DNA of 64,000 nucleotides. Source: Chionis minor (Eukaryota; Chordata; Aves; Charadriiformes; Chionididae). This document shows, piece by piece, positions 1-26,931 of the stretch; within the stretch, counting starts at the first letter, position 1; each line of letters starts with the position of its first letter. The stretch is taken from contig VZSF01005614.1 in the NCBI GenBank assembly GCA_013398295.1, forward strand, positions 44,106 to 108,105, given 5' to 3'. Below the pieces are notes generated by a model. The model made no database searches, was not told the DNA's origin, and saw only the letters and a list, made by a program, of their open reading frames with translations. A program made the position numbers and the translations under genes.

Positions 1-13003
<13,003 letters not shown>

Positions 13004-16000
13004 CTAGTAAGGAAATTTCTCTGCGCCGCTCCCGATCTGCCTTTTAATGAAAGAGAACCAGGGAAATGCTATCAAACGGATTATTCAGCCAAAAAACACG
13101 CACAACTGCTAGAACTGCAGACGTTCAGTGAGCAGACACATTAAGTTACAAGGTCTTAACCCCCTCCTCTTCAGTCGCAAAAAGCTTGTGACATTTAACA
13201 TTTATAAACTAAACAAAAAGAACTGCAGGAACACACTTGTCTTAGCATCATTTCCTCCTGCCACTCCAGTGCTGAAAGAGGTGAGCTTCTTTAATTACGT
13301 GGTCAACGCAGTCCTTGCTTTAAAAGAGTAAGTCTAACAATAAGCGGCTACGCACAAGAATTCCTAAATGTAAGTGACATTAAAGCATTGTATCTTATTC
13401 CACACTGGAATTTACCACTGGGTTTCCCACTGAAGCACTGGTAGCTGGGTTTGTAATGTTTAGGATTATGGTTCCACACTGGCCGCAGTTAATGACTCGT
13501 ACCAGCAATTAATGCTTTGAAAGTATCACCTGAAGGCAACAGAGTTACTTCTTCAAATTCCCTTTTCCCATCTGCTGGCCATGAAAGAGAGGTAAGGAGT
13601 CCAAAACACACTGCTCAAATGAAACAGGTTCAGACTCTTGAACCCTCGGCTTCAGCAGTTCTAGTATGAATCCTGAAAACACTTTATAAAAAAAGATTAC
13701 ATTTCTCTGTTCCTGGCACCTTCAATACCTTTTTTAGCTATAAAAATACTTTTCACAATGGAAGTAGTTTTTTTAATTTTTCACTCTGATCTCTGCTGGC
13801 ACAACATGCTGGGATTAATACCCTTCACGCAGTCAGTCTCTTTACTTTCACTTTTTGGCTCTTGGAGCCTGAGACAAAGCTGAAACACGGGGAACGCACA
13901 TACTGTAGAGGTCAACTTTTATGTCAGAAAATAAACTTTTCTTACTTTCAGTGGATCTGCCTTTCAGTTTTTTCAAGCGTATTTCTCTAAGTTTTCTCAA
14001 ATCTAGGAGCTTAATCTAACCTTTTCACACATAATTTAGATTTCATCTTGTAAAGCCTCCACTTCAAGCCTAAAACTGCTGGCAGCTCTATTATACCATC
14101 TGCTAGGTCCCATCTTAGGGTTGCAGCTCTACGTCGGAGCAACAAAACACAGTACGTATTGGACCCTCCCATCCTTCACCCTTCCTGAAACTCATCCAGC
14201 TGAAAGCATGACTCAAGCACAGTCAGACGTCCCTCTCTCTGAAAGACCCTGTAGCTGACCAGAGGCTACAACTTCCACCAGCAAGGCCTTATCGAACATG
14301 ATTCCCAGGTAAGAGGATTAGTCCATCAAGCATTATGGACAGAATAAAGCACAGACTACAAACAAGCTGGATACAGCCAGTTTGAGAACGTACTGCGATC
14401 CGCAACCAGGCGAGTAAAGCCCATCTAAAGGCTGCTGCCGGGGGCAAGTTTCTGACCAATAAACCTGGCTCCACGCGGAGTTCATTCTTGCACTGCAGGA
14501 TATAAACGAGGCCTGGCAGGAGCAAGAAGCTTTGTGCTAGGCAGCAAGCAGCATGGTCGGGGCTAGAGGAAGAGAAGTATTTTCTGTCACTCGGTAACAG
14601 CACCCACAGGATGCTCAGGAAAACCACCAGACTCCACAAGAAGCCCCTCGCAGCCACCTTTCCTGGACCACCACACAGGGCTGCGGCACGAAGGCTTGCA
14701 GAGGCAATGGGCTGGCCAGCCTTCTCGAGACACCTTTTCCTGCAGAGTAACAAGGAGATCTTTGGCTCCGGTCTCATTCAGTCTTTGCTCAGATGGTCAC
14801 CATGTGCCAAAGAAAACAATAGCTCCTCCCTCAATTTGCCCGTTTCCACTGTATTTTATTAGTAGGACAGACGTAAAAGAGAAAGGGAGAAAAAACACTG
14901 ATTAGCATGGACTTGGCAGGAATGTAGAAGCTGGACTGGGAACAATGACCTATTTGAACTGGCAGAGTGGTGGGGAGCCCTGGACCAGGGCAAGTAGCAG
15001 AGGGTGCTTCACAACAGCCCTCAGCTGCGCTGACAAGAGCCACCTGCGTTTACAGGTACAGTGAGCCTTGCGGAGCGAGCCTGGCTCGGGCTCTATCCAG
15101 ACCACGTCAATCCTGTACCAACCTCACACAATCCCAAACAATAAAATCCACTTTGAGGGTCAGAAAACTCAAACCAGACAAAATTAGTAGGCATTAGGGG
15201 AAAAAAAAAAAACCACAAACAAACACACACCACCACACCAGGTTCAGGAGTTAGTTGGTTAACAGAAAATCCCCGAGTTCCTGAAAGTCAGCGTGCAAAG
15301 AGCACGCGGGTAACGCTGCCAAAGAGAAACCCTGACAACCAGTTATGTAACTGGGTCTCAGCTGCCTCTTGATTACATCTTCTATCATTAAAAGGATGCG
15401 AGAGGAATAAACAACCACTTCAGAGCAGCGGAGCTGGGGACATGCCGGGATAAAGCCCCTTGTCAAACTTTCTAGGACAGCCACTACTGCTGTCTGGAGA
15501 AGTGAAATTGACTTTGAACTCCTTCAACACTTTGAAGCTGAAGACGTGAAACACAGCTTCGTTTTGTGTGTTACGCGTGTGCTCCAAAGGGGAAAACAAG
15601 TCCATGGAGAGGTGAAGCACTTTCCATACAGTCACTGTGCAAAGAGGCTGCAGAGGCGCCAAGCCCCCTCGGAGCTGCAGGCAGGACCTCGCTGCCTGTC
15701 TGTCCTGACAGCAGCCAGCCACAGATCTGAGCTGGTCCACGGGCACGCTGGCCAGCGGGATCACTCACCACCCAGGTCACCCGTGGCACTTCAGAGAGGT
15801 CATGGAGCCTCCCGAGGCTGTAACAACACTGGACTATTCTCCCATCACAGAGTAAAGCAGGGAATCCAGACAGGGATCATCAAGGCCTTCCAGTCTTGCA
15901 GAGCAAAACCATTTCTGTTAAAAAATCAAGCTCATTAAGAACTGAACTGCCTGCCTGCATGATTATTATCAGGAGAGCTAGCTCCAGAAGGCACATGCCA

Positions 16001-18747
16001 ATGCTGACACCTGAAAACTGACAGCTTCAGCAAAGGCTCTGACCTGTGCTCAGGGTCCCTGTTTCCGATAGCTGACCCTAAAGAAAGCATTATCCGCTGT
16101 TACAGAGAAATAAATAATGTACGTATTAAAAAAAACAAACAACCAAACAAAAAAACGCTACACAAAAAACCAATCACGAGCATTTCTGCAAGGTTTCTCC
16201 CAGGGTTTCCTGAGGTCTTTGGGGGAAGGTTCGCTATCAGTTTTAGCATGGAGCTTAGCTCTTCCCTGTCTCAGCAATAGCAACGTCTTCCGTGGGACAG
16301 CACCAGAGTGCAAAATACCAAGTGTCTCAGAGGAATCAGAAAATACTGCAGCATGACCAGTTACATTAGAGGCTCCAGCGTACAAATAACTGCACCAGGA
16401 TTGCTCTTTGGGCAGAGAGCTCCGCTACCGAGGAGTCTTCGTGTCCATGTCGTGTTACCCTGGATTTGATGTGTGGGCCTTGAACCCATCTAACTGCCTT
16501 CTAAAGGGGTATATTCTAATCCAGAGAGCAACAATGACCTCTTAAGTGCCAGAGTATGCGAGCCTCGGAGATACAACAGGGGTCTATCGAGCAAGGGGAG
16601 CCTGCTCTGTAAAAAGAAAAGCTTGAGTTACTGGCACCAGTAACAACTGGAAACCCCTGAGCTGAAAATACAGCCAAAGGGAGAGACTCCCGACAAACAC
16701 GATTGTCTGCAAACCTCTTTGTAAATCTATGTATGAAGGAGGCTGGGCTGCTGGTGTTTTATTCACAAGACTTCAATGGAGCTTGAATACCTGGAAGGTA
16801 GCCAGCCTTAATTGAGCAGGGCAAACAGATTATGAAAGGTAACACACACACTAGAAAGAAATCACTTCAGCTGTTCGCACACCACTGAGCTCTACACTGA
16901 GCACAATCACTCGGGCAAAGGACCAGAGACCACTGCAGACCCTCACTCCTTGCTCACTTCACAGCAGCACTCACAAACACAAAACAAAGCAACAGGATGG
17001 AGATTAACACTGAAAAGGCTTTTCTCCAGAAGCAGGAAGATTTTTGACCTGAAGTTTAAAGAAAATTGTCCAGAAACTCACAGGTTGCAAAAGCAAAAGA
17101 ACAGAGAAGTAAAGAAGTGTTCAGAGTTGATGTTAAACTGAATTCTATCGTGGTTTCTAATGTTACTGGTAACATGAAACCTTTTGAAAAACATAGTATA
17201 GTTTTACAGATTAGTGATGTTCACTCTTCTTTAAATACACACGGACAATTTTGCTGGTACTTCTCATAGCTAAACGTTTATCTGTCAACGGGGAAATACC
17301 ACTACTTCTCCTAGAGCACGTCTCGCCAGGAATCTCCTATTTGCGAAACGGTCACCACTTGCCTCAGTGATGAAAGACACCACTGGCTGCCCTTGGAAGA
17401 GCTTTGGCGAAACAGTGTGACCAGCTGCCCTAGGGGCTTGGTGCCAGATGCTCTTATATGCTGTAAAAGCCCTGCTTGGGCCAGGCAGGGATCATCAGCC
17501 TAATGGGCAAGGGACCAGAGGAGCATTCAGTTCTTCGGAGAGACTGCTTAGTAAGGAGGGGAGCAACATGAGAATATCAGCATTGAAGTACTGAGTCAAT
17601 AGGATCAATGAAGAGCCGTGTGTAGCAAGAGTCCACGCCACAAGAAGCTGCTTGCTGTCATTCTGTTGCATTGTTTCCAAAGGGAGCTACTAAGATTTGT
17701 TCGTACACCTGAAAAAGGGCCTGCTGAGATCCCGAATGTGCCACCAAATCCCGCCAGACAGGGAGAAGCGAGCCAGCAATCTGCAGTGCAGAGAAAAGAC
17801 ACCCCACAGCAAAGCTCCTGATTCACAAGGGGGTCCCCTCCTTGCTTAGCCAAACAGGTATATTTAGCACTACCAATTCTTTTAATTCTGCACAATTCCA
17901 GCTTCTCTCTGCATCTCCCATGAATCCTGTCTCCTTGTAAAAACAGGGAATGGGAGATCAGGATCACATCTCCCATGATTTATTGCAGGGGTATGCTGCT
18001 AGCTGAGTAATACTGCTGGAGGCTGTCTGCCAGAAGACTCCTGGCTGGCCAGCCCCATCACCAGGTCTCTCTAAGCCGAGCCACCCTGGACTTGAGACAT
18101 GCAGCAGGACCATGGAGAGGACAGGCAGAGTCTTCTGGACAGCCTGTCCATCATTAACTCTGTGGCGTGGAGCTGTACAGGCAGAGATCAAACACGACAA
18201 CACAGGGGACAGAAAGGGTATATCCTTTAAGACAACCTGACCCCATTTTCTCAGCTGTCTTCACCAAGCTCACCTGCTGCCCCCCCTTATAAATGTACCA
18301 ACAGGTTGGGAATCACAACTACTGTTCCTGAACCACTGCACTGGAGAGAAAACAGATCTCCATGATCTCAGGTTTGGCCTGTGAAATACAGCAGCCTCAC
18401 CTCTCTGCTAAACAGCTTTCCCAGTGCCGGGGAGGCAGACAGAAAGGGTGGATTTGTAACTCACTGCAAAACAGATAAAGCAGACTGGAGTCTGGAGAAC
18501 AGCTCAATTGTATTTATACAAAAACATGAACGAGTTCTGTGGTCCTTTCTGCAAGGGCTCGACAGACAATGCCACACCCCGAAAAGAAGCCCTGACCTCC
18601 AGTAATTAAGGATGCAGACAAAGATAAGAAATACTTCGTCTTGAAGATGCAAGACTACGGCATGGAGGGGGAAAAAAAAATCCAGCAAGAAAGCTTTTCC
18701 ACAGCCCACAGAAAGTACTTCGGAGATCCTGTTGCTCACACAACTCC

Positions 18748-18791
18748 CCTTCCTTTTCAAGCAACAGAACCTTCCTTTTCAAGCAGCAGAA
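18748..18791. repeat. tandem duplication, 2 x 22 bp
   Basis: Two adjacent 22-bp copies (18748-18769 and 18770-18791) differ at one base. The unit begins CCTTCCTTTTCAAGCA. It is in PRRC2B intron 1. Confidence 0.9.
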
Positions 18792-19779
18792 AACCCAAGG
18801 TGTGCAGTAAATTCTTCTCTTGAAAGGCGCGTCTGTCTACAGCAGCCCTCCAGAGAAACAGAGCCTGTTTTCTGCCTATCTGCCCCATCATGCTGTAAAG
18901 AAGAAACTGACTCCTCTCTGCCAACCTGTCAGGAAAGAATAGCTGTATCTCTAACCCAAGAGGAAGCGCTGCAGGGCTTTCATACGCCTTAGAATCTGGA
19001 ATTGATTACTGCAGGGAAGCAGCAAAGTGTCCTACGAAGCACCAACTACCAACATCACACTCGTTGCCCTCTAATCCAGGCCATAAAGGTGTTGAATGAG
19101 ACAAGCCCCAGCACAAACTGACTCCAATAACTCCATCTATAAACCTCACCAGGCTCAGGAGCAATGACTTCCTCAATTTCTGTTGTGCCTTGCTGCAGAA
19201 GCAAGCGCCTAAAGGAGCGTATTTCTTCACTGTTTCACATTTTAGAGGCAAAACCTACAGAGGACAGAGCAGCTCAGTTCAGCAAGAACCACCCGTGGCT
19301 TCAACAAAACCAGACCCCAACTGCTTTAGTACAAGAGGAAAGGGAAGTGACCCAGCGATCTCCACGGGCTGCCTGCACAAAGGAGGGCTCATACTCAAAC
19401 ACCAATCTCTACCCTTAAGAGCTGTACTTCCGCGCTGGCTCCTCCACAACCACGGTGCAGAGCTGAAGCACGCTAGCTACAGCCTCCAAACTGCTTCTGC
19501 CTTCCACCTTGCCCTGTTGAGGCTCCTCAGAGAGCTGAATGCCCGGGGAGGACACAGAGATAAAACATCCCATTCCCCTAACACCAAAGCAAGGAGGCTG
19601 ATCATGAGCAAGCAATTTAAATCCAAAGGCAAAAGAAATCCCTGGCATAACGCTCTGTTGGCAAAACCTGTTCAGAAAGCTCCTGGCAACATTCAGCTGA
19701 ACTGTAAGGTAAACTGGGCATTTAGGTATCTGAGCAACAACAACTGACAGCAAATAGCTGGTAGGGATCTCCTGATGGG

Positions 19780-19915
19780 TAACAGGGCTGGTACTGTCAG
19801 TCCTATTTTACAGGCTGGGTAACCAAGGCAGAGAAAACAGCTTGCTTAAGTTCACAGGGACAGAGGTCCCAGAGCTCAGGTTTCTGCCCCTAGCCACCCA
19901 AACCTGCACTGCCAA
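19780..19915 (+). mobile_element. MIR-like (CORE-SINE) relic
   Basis: The order of motifs follows the MIR 3' half: GGTACTGTCAGTCCTATTTT, then ACAGGCTGGGTAACCAAGGC, then CTTGCTTAAGTTCACAGGG, then AGAGCTCAGGTTTCTGCCCC. The copy is highly diverged, as expected for an element older than the bird-mammal split. The call is from memory of the consensus, without alignment. Confidence 0.5.
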
Positions 19916-21509
19916 GACCCTCAAAGAAAATGCAGCTCTTGATCATGAAGGAGCAGAGTTGTAAAGAGTCAAACGAGAAGGGAATGCACTGCAGCACTGC
20001 CTGACACATCTAGAACAACATCTTCCAGCAGCAGCGACTAGTTGCCCACTGTCAGAGACAGTGGACCCAATCCTACCCGCTGCTTCAGAGAAGCTCACGA
20101 GGGGAGGAGGCACCCCCACAGAAAGCGAACTGTTCTCATGCCCTTGCAACCAGGTCTTCGGAGTGACAGCTCAGGCCAAAGACTCCTCCATCAATAACAA
20201 CTAAACTGAACACCACTGCAAGCCTCCAAACCATTAGGCATCGCTCACCTTGGAGAGCCCCACACAGCCAGGGCAAGGACCAGCAGAAGGACTAGGATCA
20301 ACTGCTGCCAGAGAAAACATGCATTCTGAGGAGCGACCACAGAAATTCTTCCAGTGAAGTCAAACATTTCACAAATCCTTCACCTGGTCCCAAGCTCAGC
20401 AACTTTACTCAGTCTCTCAGCAATGAACATAGGTTATATAGCAAACAGGCAGAGAGGAAATCAGAGATGTCACAGCTCCAAGAGATGAAATCAGAGCAAA
20501 GCTGGCAGCATTTAGGGTTAATGGGTGTTTTTTTCTTTTTCAGGAACAGATACAGCTCTTTCCACACAAATGCCATCAGCTGTTGACTAAGCAGCTCTGT
20601 TTTCTCTGCAGTCTCAGGAAGGATCACACTGGAATGGGGAGGTGGGTGTGTTTACCTTGTGCCAACAAGCCTCACTCTACCATATCTGGGCTTCGGTAAC
20701 ACCTCTCCACACTCTCAGGGTGTCTGCGGACTTCAAGGCCTCAGCTCCCACTCAGGTTACACACAAAAGGTTATTTTTATGAAGAGAAAGGCTAGAGATA
20801 AAACCCGATGCTATTAATCAGCAGGCAGTAAATGCCAATCCCTCACTGCACACGCAAGGGAGAGGTTCCTGTACACCCCTGCTGAGCAGATCCCTCCAGT
20901 CCCCAAGGCACTGACGGGAGCTCCTGCAGCAGGTACCTCTACTGCCAGCACCACCACACACCACCACACACACTGCAGGGTACAAAGCTGCCCTGGCAAG
21001 AGCTGAATAGATCTTTCTCCATCAGATTTCTCCAATTTCTCCACAGCCATCAGGACTGATGCAGCCAGTTCAAACCATTAATAAGATTACAAGCAGTTCA
21101 GACAAGCCTGCAGTTCATAAACACTGCAGATGCTGAAGCTTCCAAGGAAGTATTCCTCCAGGTTCCCCAATTTTAACAACACTAGAGCAATGCAGCATTT
21201 CATAGCAAGCTTTCATAGAGGAAGCCTATTCATAGGAGCCATTTGCACTACAAATGAATGCCAGGGATTCCAAGAGGAATCTGAATGGTAAAGGACACAG
21301 CTATAAAGTGGTAAGAAACCGTAACATTACATGCAGTGTGGTTCAGTACTCCAAAGAAAAGAGCTTTAGGTACCTTTAGGTAGGCTTTAGCTTTTCTGGA
21401 GGGCTAAGCAACTCAGACTATACACGAGACATCTGGACTACGCCAAGCCGGACAGGAAGTGAAAACATTTCACAGATGCTTTAATTTACATAGATATTTG
21501 CAGTACATA

Positions 21510-21663
21510 ACTGACAAGGTGCTTAAGCGTCATCACTTCTATTTTCCAGATAGGAAAATGATACTGCAGAACCCTGCAGCTACGCTGAGTGGCAGAGCAA
21601 GAAACAGACCCTTCACCTCCTACTTTCTGGGGCTGGAAACCACTCTGAACCACAGTGCCTTCC
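21510..21663 (+). mobile_element. MIR-like (CORE-SINE) relic
   Basis: It contains ATTTTCCAGATAGGAAAATG, then GAGTGGCAGAGCAAGAAACA, then a CACCTCCTACTTTCTGGGG stretch and a CAGTGCCTTCC end. This parallels the MIR 3' half (fill-in of TTTACAGATGAGGAAACTG, GGCAGAGC, and the terminal pyrimidine-rich part). It is diverged and the boundaries are approximate. Confidence 0.45.
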
Positions 21664-24311
21664 TAATGCTGTGGGGCCAGGAGCAACACGAAGCTCTGTG
21701 CCAGAGGAGTTCTGGTCTGCATGCTGGGATGGGAAACACTGCAAATACCTCCTAAATGAACCATCCTATACACTGCTTTCACTGCAACATGGTCACAAGC
21801 ATCACTAAAGGCAACATTTTGCTCAGTTGCAGAACACTAACACTGTAATAACACTCGGATCTCGTGAATGCGCTCCTAAATGACGGTTCGTGAAGTTTCA
21901 ATTGCTAGGTGGGAGCTTGATTCTTTGGTTATTTCAGAAAAAGATAAACCTGTACTTCATACTATTCCAGCCATGAAAAAGCATTTCTTGAGCATGTCCC
22001 TACTCCCTTGCCTGCTTCACAGCCCACTCCAAACTCTGAAGAAGAGCACTCAAGGCTTTTGTACAGGCTCCCAGCCCACATACAGGTAGGAAGAGATGAA
22101 GAACCTACCCCACAGCAGAACTCTTCCAAAAGAATCACTATATTCCCACATAAGAAGTGCCTGTGGGAGTCAAAGTCCCAGCACAAGCTCTTCAAACCTG
22201 TCTCTATTCACTCCTTGCAGCACCATCCCTACAATTCCTGTCCAAAAGGTCTTAATGGCTACCCGGGAAGGATTCCTCCACAAGCCTCTTCCAACAGGGT
22301 ACAAACTCTGCAAATACTATATAGTTTACTCCTCGTAAGTGCTAGTCACCTGAAATTCAAAGGCTGTTGAGGATGGTCCCAACAGCTAACTGAAGCCCTG
22401 TGGATATTTGAAGTACTATAGTCCAACAGAGTAGTCCTCTTGGCCAGATCCAAGGGTGCTGTTAGGAAGTCCTCGCTTTCTTCCTGGTATTTTTCCTGTA
22501 TTTCTTCACACTTAAGCCTGGATCACCTTCACCTTTTCTTTCACTTTTACACATTTCAAATATGGCCATTACCTCTTTTCCCTTTCACACCAAGTACGGT
22601 TGTTCTCACCAGTCCTCCACAAACTAATGCCCGTGGTCTCCTAAAGATGTAACAGTGAGCTCTCTTGGCCCTTCCAGTTTATCATTTTCCTGAAAAATGT
22701 AAGCGTTCAGAACCAAAATACAGATGCTGTGTTCTGCCCTTAAGTACAATGACCTCCCGCAGAACTGCGCATGCAGCTTTTAACACCTCAAAACCACCTT
22801 CTGTCCTCATAGACCCCACAGCACTGCAAGTCAAACAGCTTCACAACCAACCAATGCCACAGGTAAATACCAAACAGTCAGGGCTACTACACCAGCCTCC
22901 AGTCCACTTCAATTATGGACCCAATGCTCTCAGACCAAAAAAAAAAAAAAAACACCAACCCAAAGAGATCAGGATTTACAGCAATACACCCCTGAACAGG
23001 TTTGCTCCGAAACAAACAACTCAAACTTCTCAGTTACTTCTGCACAGGAAGCGTACGCGCACACAGAGAACATCCTGAATACCAGTACAAGTTACTAACT
23101 AAAGATGAGCCCAGGCTACATTTCAGTGAGGCTTAACATTTAACACGTTGTTTGTTTAGTGGCCAGCCCAGCCTAAACCACGACCACGTTTAACACAATC
23201 TCCTGCTTTAGACCCATTTTTTCCTCCTGGGTGAAAGAACAACTCTTTGACCAAAACAGACGGGTTTTGCATGCATCTGCAAAACCCCCTTCAGAAGGTG
23301 CTTTCCAGGAGCACACTGTCATAACTTTCATAAAAAAGTCACCTAATTTCAGCCATTAGAAAAAGACTGCAGACTCCTTCTGCAAAGGAGAAAGCTGCAC
23401 CTCCCCAGCCTTCACCTGTTCACTGTGCTTTCACCTCATTGTTTGATACCTGACAGACTCACAGTTGTATTTCTCCTGTTCCAAATGACAAAGTAGTGAT
23501 AAGGAGCTGTGAAATTATCGACCTATTAGGAGAATGAGTCAGTGCCACATGAAAAACAAAACCCACTTACAAGGCACGATTAGCTGAAGAGCAAGGCCTG
23601 ATAGTGAGGCAACACGCTTGCTGCCAAATTGCAGAATAAATGAGGAATTGAGTAAAGAGTAGGGACCACCAGAGAGGTCCAACCCTTGGAATAAACCCTC
23701 TCCCTCCCTCCCCTAAAGTTACCATCCTCTATTCTGTAAGTTTCTCCTGGTTCATATCGCTTCTATTCCTACAAGAAAATACACAATTACAAGTGGAAAC
23801 GCCACTATAGCAAAACATCTCCGTACAGACTATCCTCATAAAAGAAAGAGTAAAATGACTTACTATTATTTTCAATGCAGCGCCACTTAAGAAAGTTAGC
23901 CAGCTCACCCTTAAATACTCTCAATTACTCAGGTAAGTACAATGAAGGCCTTAAGCAACCAACACTTCAGAATCTTAAACAGGCAGGTAATTCTGTAATG
24001 GAGAATCTAAGAGGCTCTGTACTGTACAGCTCAGGCAAACTGGAAGCATTACCGGACACGCCAAAACCACCATCCTGATTCTTCCCAGTGGCACCTCAGA
24101 GGCGATACCCTGCAGCACGAGGAGGATGCGGGACAGGAATCAGGTGCTCTGCGAAAGCATCAGTGCCACACATGGGGACTGAGGACTGTCTCCATGCCAC
24201 CACCGCATGCTGCGTCAGGCACAAGGCAAACACAGACTCTAATGCCACCCCTACTTTTAGAAGGAGGTTGTTCAAGTAAATTAGCCTTTGAAGTTAGGTT
24301 TTACACAAAGC

Positions 24312-24333
24312 TTTAATAAAAGGCTTTATTAAA
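24312..24333. repeat. perfect 9-bp inverted repeat in AT-rich DNA
   Basis: TTTAATAAA (24312-24320) and TTTATTAAA (24325-24333) are exact reverse complements around AGGC. The next 90 bases are also very AT-rich. It is in intron 1; no function is evident. Confidence 0.8.
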
Positions 24334-25985
24334 ATGTAACTATAAAGTTAAACCTTTTTAATAAAAATTCTTTAGGAACCTTACTCATATTTATTAAAAC
24401 TAAAATACTTTTAAACCCTGCATCTCCTTACCAGCATTTATAAGGACTATTTACTTACTTTTCAGGCTTCGGCCAGTTGGCTCAGTTTCACTTTTAAGCT
24501 CTCATGCACAGAAAAAGGAAAAACAGCCCACAGTTCATCAAAAATTGCACTGTACGATCAAATAAAAATTCTCCAAATTTAGAAAACACAAGGCACCAAA
24601 GTACTATATAATACAACTTTGGAGACCTATATAAAACTGGTGGTTCACTACCTTTTTTTTTTTTTTAAAAAAAAAGGAAAGGTATCTGCTCAAGTCATGA
24701 AGAAATATATTTTCTTATCAGTGAAGACTGCTGAAAGCATCCTAAAATGTGTGATATCTAGTCTACTCAAGCCCTGCAATAAAAATAGACCAGACCAACA
24801 AGTGGATAAAAGGAATCAACTTATATTCAACGTACATATCAAATTAAAGACAAAACCAAAATACAGCTAACAGCAGATGTACTCATACTGGCTTGAGGAA
24901 ACACATAACTCAAAAAAACCCAAACAAATCAGCAATCTCAAACAGTATTTGTCTGAGCTTGATTTTTAATCTGAACTTTTTAATGTAACAACTAAAATAG
25001 TAGACCATTTCAAAGAGGTCATATGGGAGAGGTCTTGTTTATCATACCCCAAAAATAGACTCCTAACCAGGAAGAATCTCTTCAGCCACAGTACTGAAAG
25101 AAGTAGCATTGTCCATGATGAGACCATGAAGATCCCAGATGCGCTCCTGATAAACCCAGGCCCGTTTACAATACTTCATTTGGAGTGAAAAACGCAGGTA
25201 GCTATTTCAACTTTTCAAACAGAGATAACCTCAAACCCACCACTTTCCATCCTCTCTTCAAATTCCACTTTCAGAATATGGACTCAGCTTCCTTCCTTCC
25301 TACCTCTACCAGATGACTTTACTCCCCGGCTCCTGGCCCAGAGCACTAGATTCTAGGACACTGGGGTTTAAGCAGTGTAAACAAGTGTGGAAAAGGCAGG
25401 TCCAAAAGTAACACACTTGCCAGTTTATATCTGAGAAATCTACTCATCAGGAGCCAATTCTCCAAACTTGGGCTCTGCAAGGCAGGGACCAGCTATTTAT
25501 ACGCGGTGAAAGGGCCCATTCCAGTGGAGGCCCCATGTGCAAGACAAGGCTTAACACAAACAAAACTTCCACTATAAACCTTGATTCAGCGCTGGAAGGG
25601 GCAGGATGCCTTCCCCCTCGGCAGACTACAACAGATGATGCAGCCACTGCAACGTGCTTACGCTTAATACCCCTTCCTGTAAAGAAACAACATTACTAAA
25701 ATCCTAAACATTTATGTTTATTACACCTTCTCACCCCAAACACCAGTAATGTCAACATACAAATATTTGAGGAGTTGATACTCAAAAAAAGAGTATCTCA
25801 CCCTTTGCACGGTCAGAAGACAGAAACAAAACAACTTTCCTAACAAAACCCACAACTCCCAGCTCATTCAAACCCCCTTTTCGCCAGCTTTGACTTTGGG
25901 GATCGGGGTGGCCGGGTGGTTCGTAACCATCTTAACGGAAAAATCCCCCTAGTTCACAACCAACTCTACTAAACAAACCACCCCC

Positions 25986-26644
25986 NNNNNNNNNNNNNNN
26001 NNNNNNNNNNNNNNNNNNNNNNNNNNNNNNNNNNNNNNNNNNNNNNNNNNNNNNNNNNNNNNNNNNNNNNNNNNNNNNNNNNNNNNNNNNNNNNNNNNNN
26101 NNNNNNNNNNNNNNNNNNNNNNNNNNNNNNNNNNNNNNNNNNNNNNNNNNNNNNNNNNNNNNNNNNNNNNNNNNNNNNNNNNNNNNNNNNNNNNNNNNNN
26201 NNNNNNNNNNNNNNNNNNNNNNNNNNNNNNNNNNNNNNNNNNNNNNNNNNNNNNNNNNNNNNNNNNNNNNNNNNNNNNNNNNNNNNNNNNNNNNNNNNNN
26301 NNNNNNNNNNNNNNNNNNNNNNNNNNNNNNNNNNNNNNNNNNNNNNNNNNNNNNNNNNNNNNNNNNNNNNNNNNNNNNNNNNNNNNNNNNNNNNNNNNNN
26401 NNNNNNNNNNNNNNNNNNNNNNNNNNNNNNNNNNNNNNNNNNNNNNNNNNNNNNNNNNNNNNNNNNNNNNNNNNNNNNNNNNNNNNNNNNNNNNNNNNNN
26501 NNNNNNNNNNNNNNNNNNNNNNNNNNNNNNNNNNNNNNNNNNNNNNNNNNNNNNNNNNNNNNNNNNNNNNNNNNNNNNNNNNNNNNNNNNNNNNNNNNNN
26601 NNNNNNNNNNNNNNNNNNNNNNNNNNNNNNNNNNNNNNNNNNNN
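25986..26644. other. assembly gap (659 N)
   Basis: A continuous run of N immediately left of the GC-rich PRRC2B promoter, flanked on the right by a C-homopolymer. Such gaps in bird assemblies usually reflect sequencing dropout in GC-rich promoter DNA. The true length is unknown. Confidence 1.
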
Positions 26645-26673
26645 CCTCCTCCCCCCCCCCCGGCCCCACTCAC

Positions 26674-26900
26674 CGCCCCAAATATCCGCGGCCGCCGCCG
26701 GCCCCCGTTACCCACTTGTGGTGGTGGCGGGGAGCCGGGAGTGCCTGGGGAGCCGGGTGCGGAGGGGCGATGGGCGAGGGGCGCGGCGGATGGCGGCGGA
26801 TTGCGCGGCGGCGGCGGGGCGATACGGGTTCTCGCTGCCGCTGCCTCCTCCTCCTCCTCCTCCTCCCCCGGCCCGGCCTGTCAATCCGCGCGGGAGGGCG
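26674..26900 (-). other. PRRC2B: predicted noncoding exon 1 of PRRC2B (5' boundary arbitrary)
   Basis: On the minus strand GGGGCG is followed by GTGAGTGGGG, a near-consensus donor, with the exon ending at 26674. A second possible donor, GTAACG, would end the exon about 35 bases earlier in transcript order (near 26713). The upstream end is set arbitrarily inside the island. This is inferred from the need for an exon to splice to the acceptor at 13004. Confidence 0.4.
26843..26868. repeat. (TCC)n trinucleotide repeat
   Basis: About eight TCC units inside the PRRC2B CpG island. It reads as GGA repeats on the transcribed minus strand if it lies in exon 1. Confidence 0.85.
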
Positions 26901-26917
26901 CCGCCGCCCTCCCCACA

Positions 26918-26931
26918 GCGCCCCCTGCAGG
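26918..26931 (-). promoter_or_regulatory. CTCF-type motif
   Basis: GCGCCCCCTGCAGG on the plus strand is the reverse complement of a good CTCF core (CCTGCAGGGGGCGC). It lies within the PRRC2B promoter island. Confidence 0.45.

Larger units (their letters stand above)
13004..26673 (-). other. PRRC2B intron 1 (13.7 kb, contains assembly gap)
   Basis: The intron separates the presumed noncoding exon 1 in the CpG island from the first coding exon. It holds two MIR-like SINE relics (19780-19915, 21510-21663), a 22-bp tandem duplication (18748-18791), A-rich tracts and an AT-rich hairpin (24312-24333). The N run is at its 5' end. No internal coding exon was recognised on either strand. Confidence 0.7.

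Noticed and set aside
25932..26715. Two frames of about 245 codons across the N run
   Set aside because: They consist almost entirely of undetermined residues from the assembly gap.
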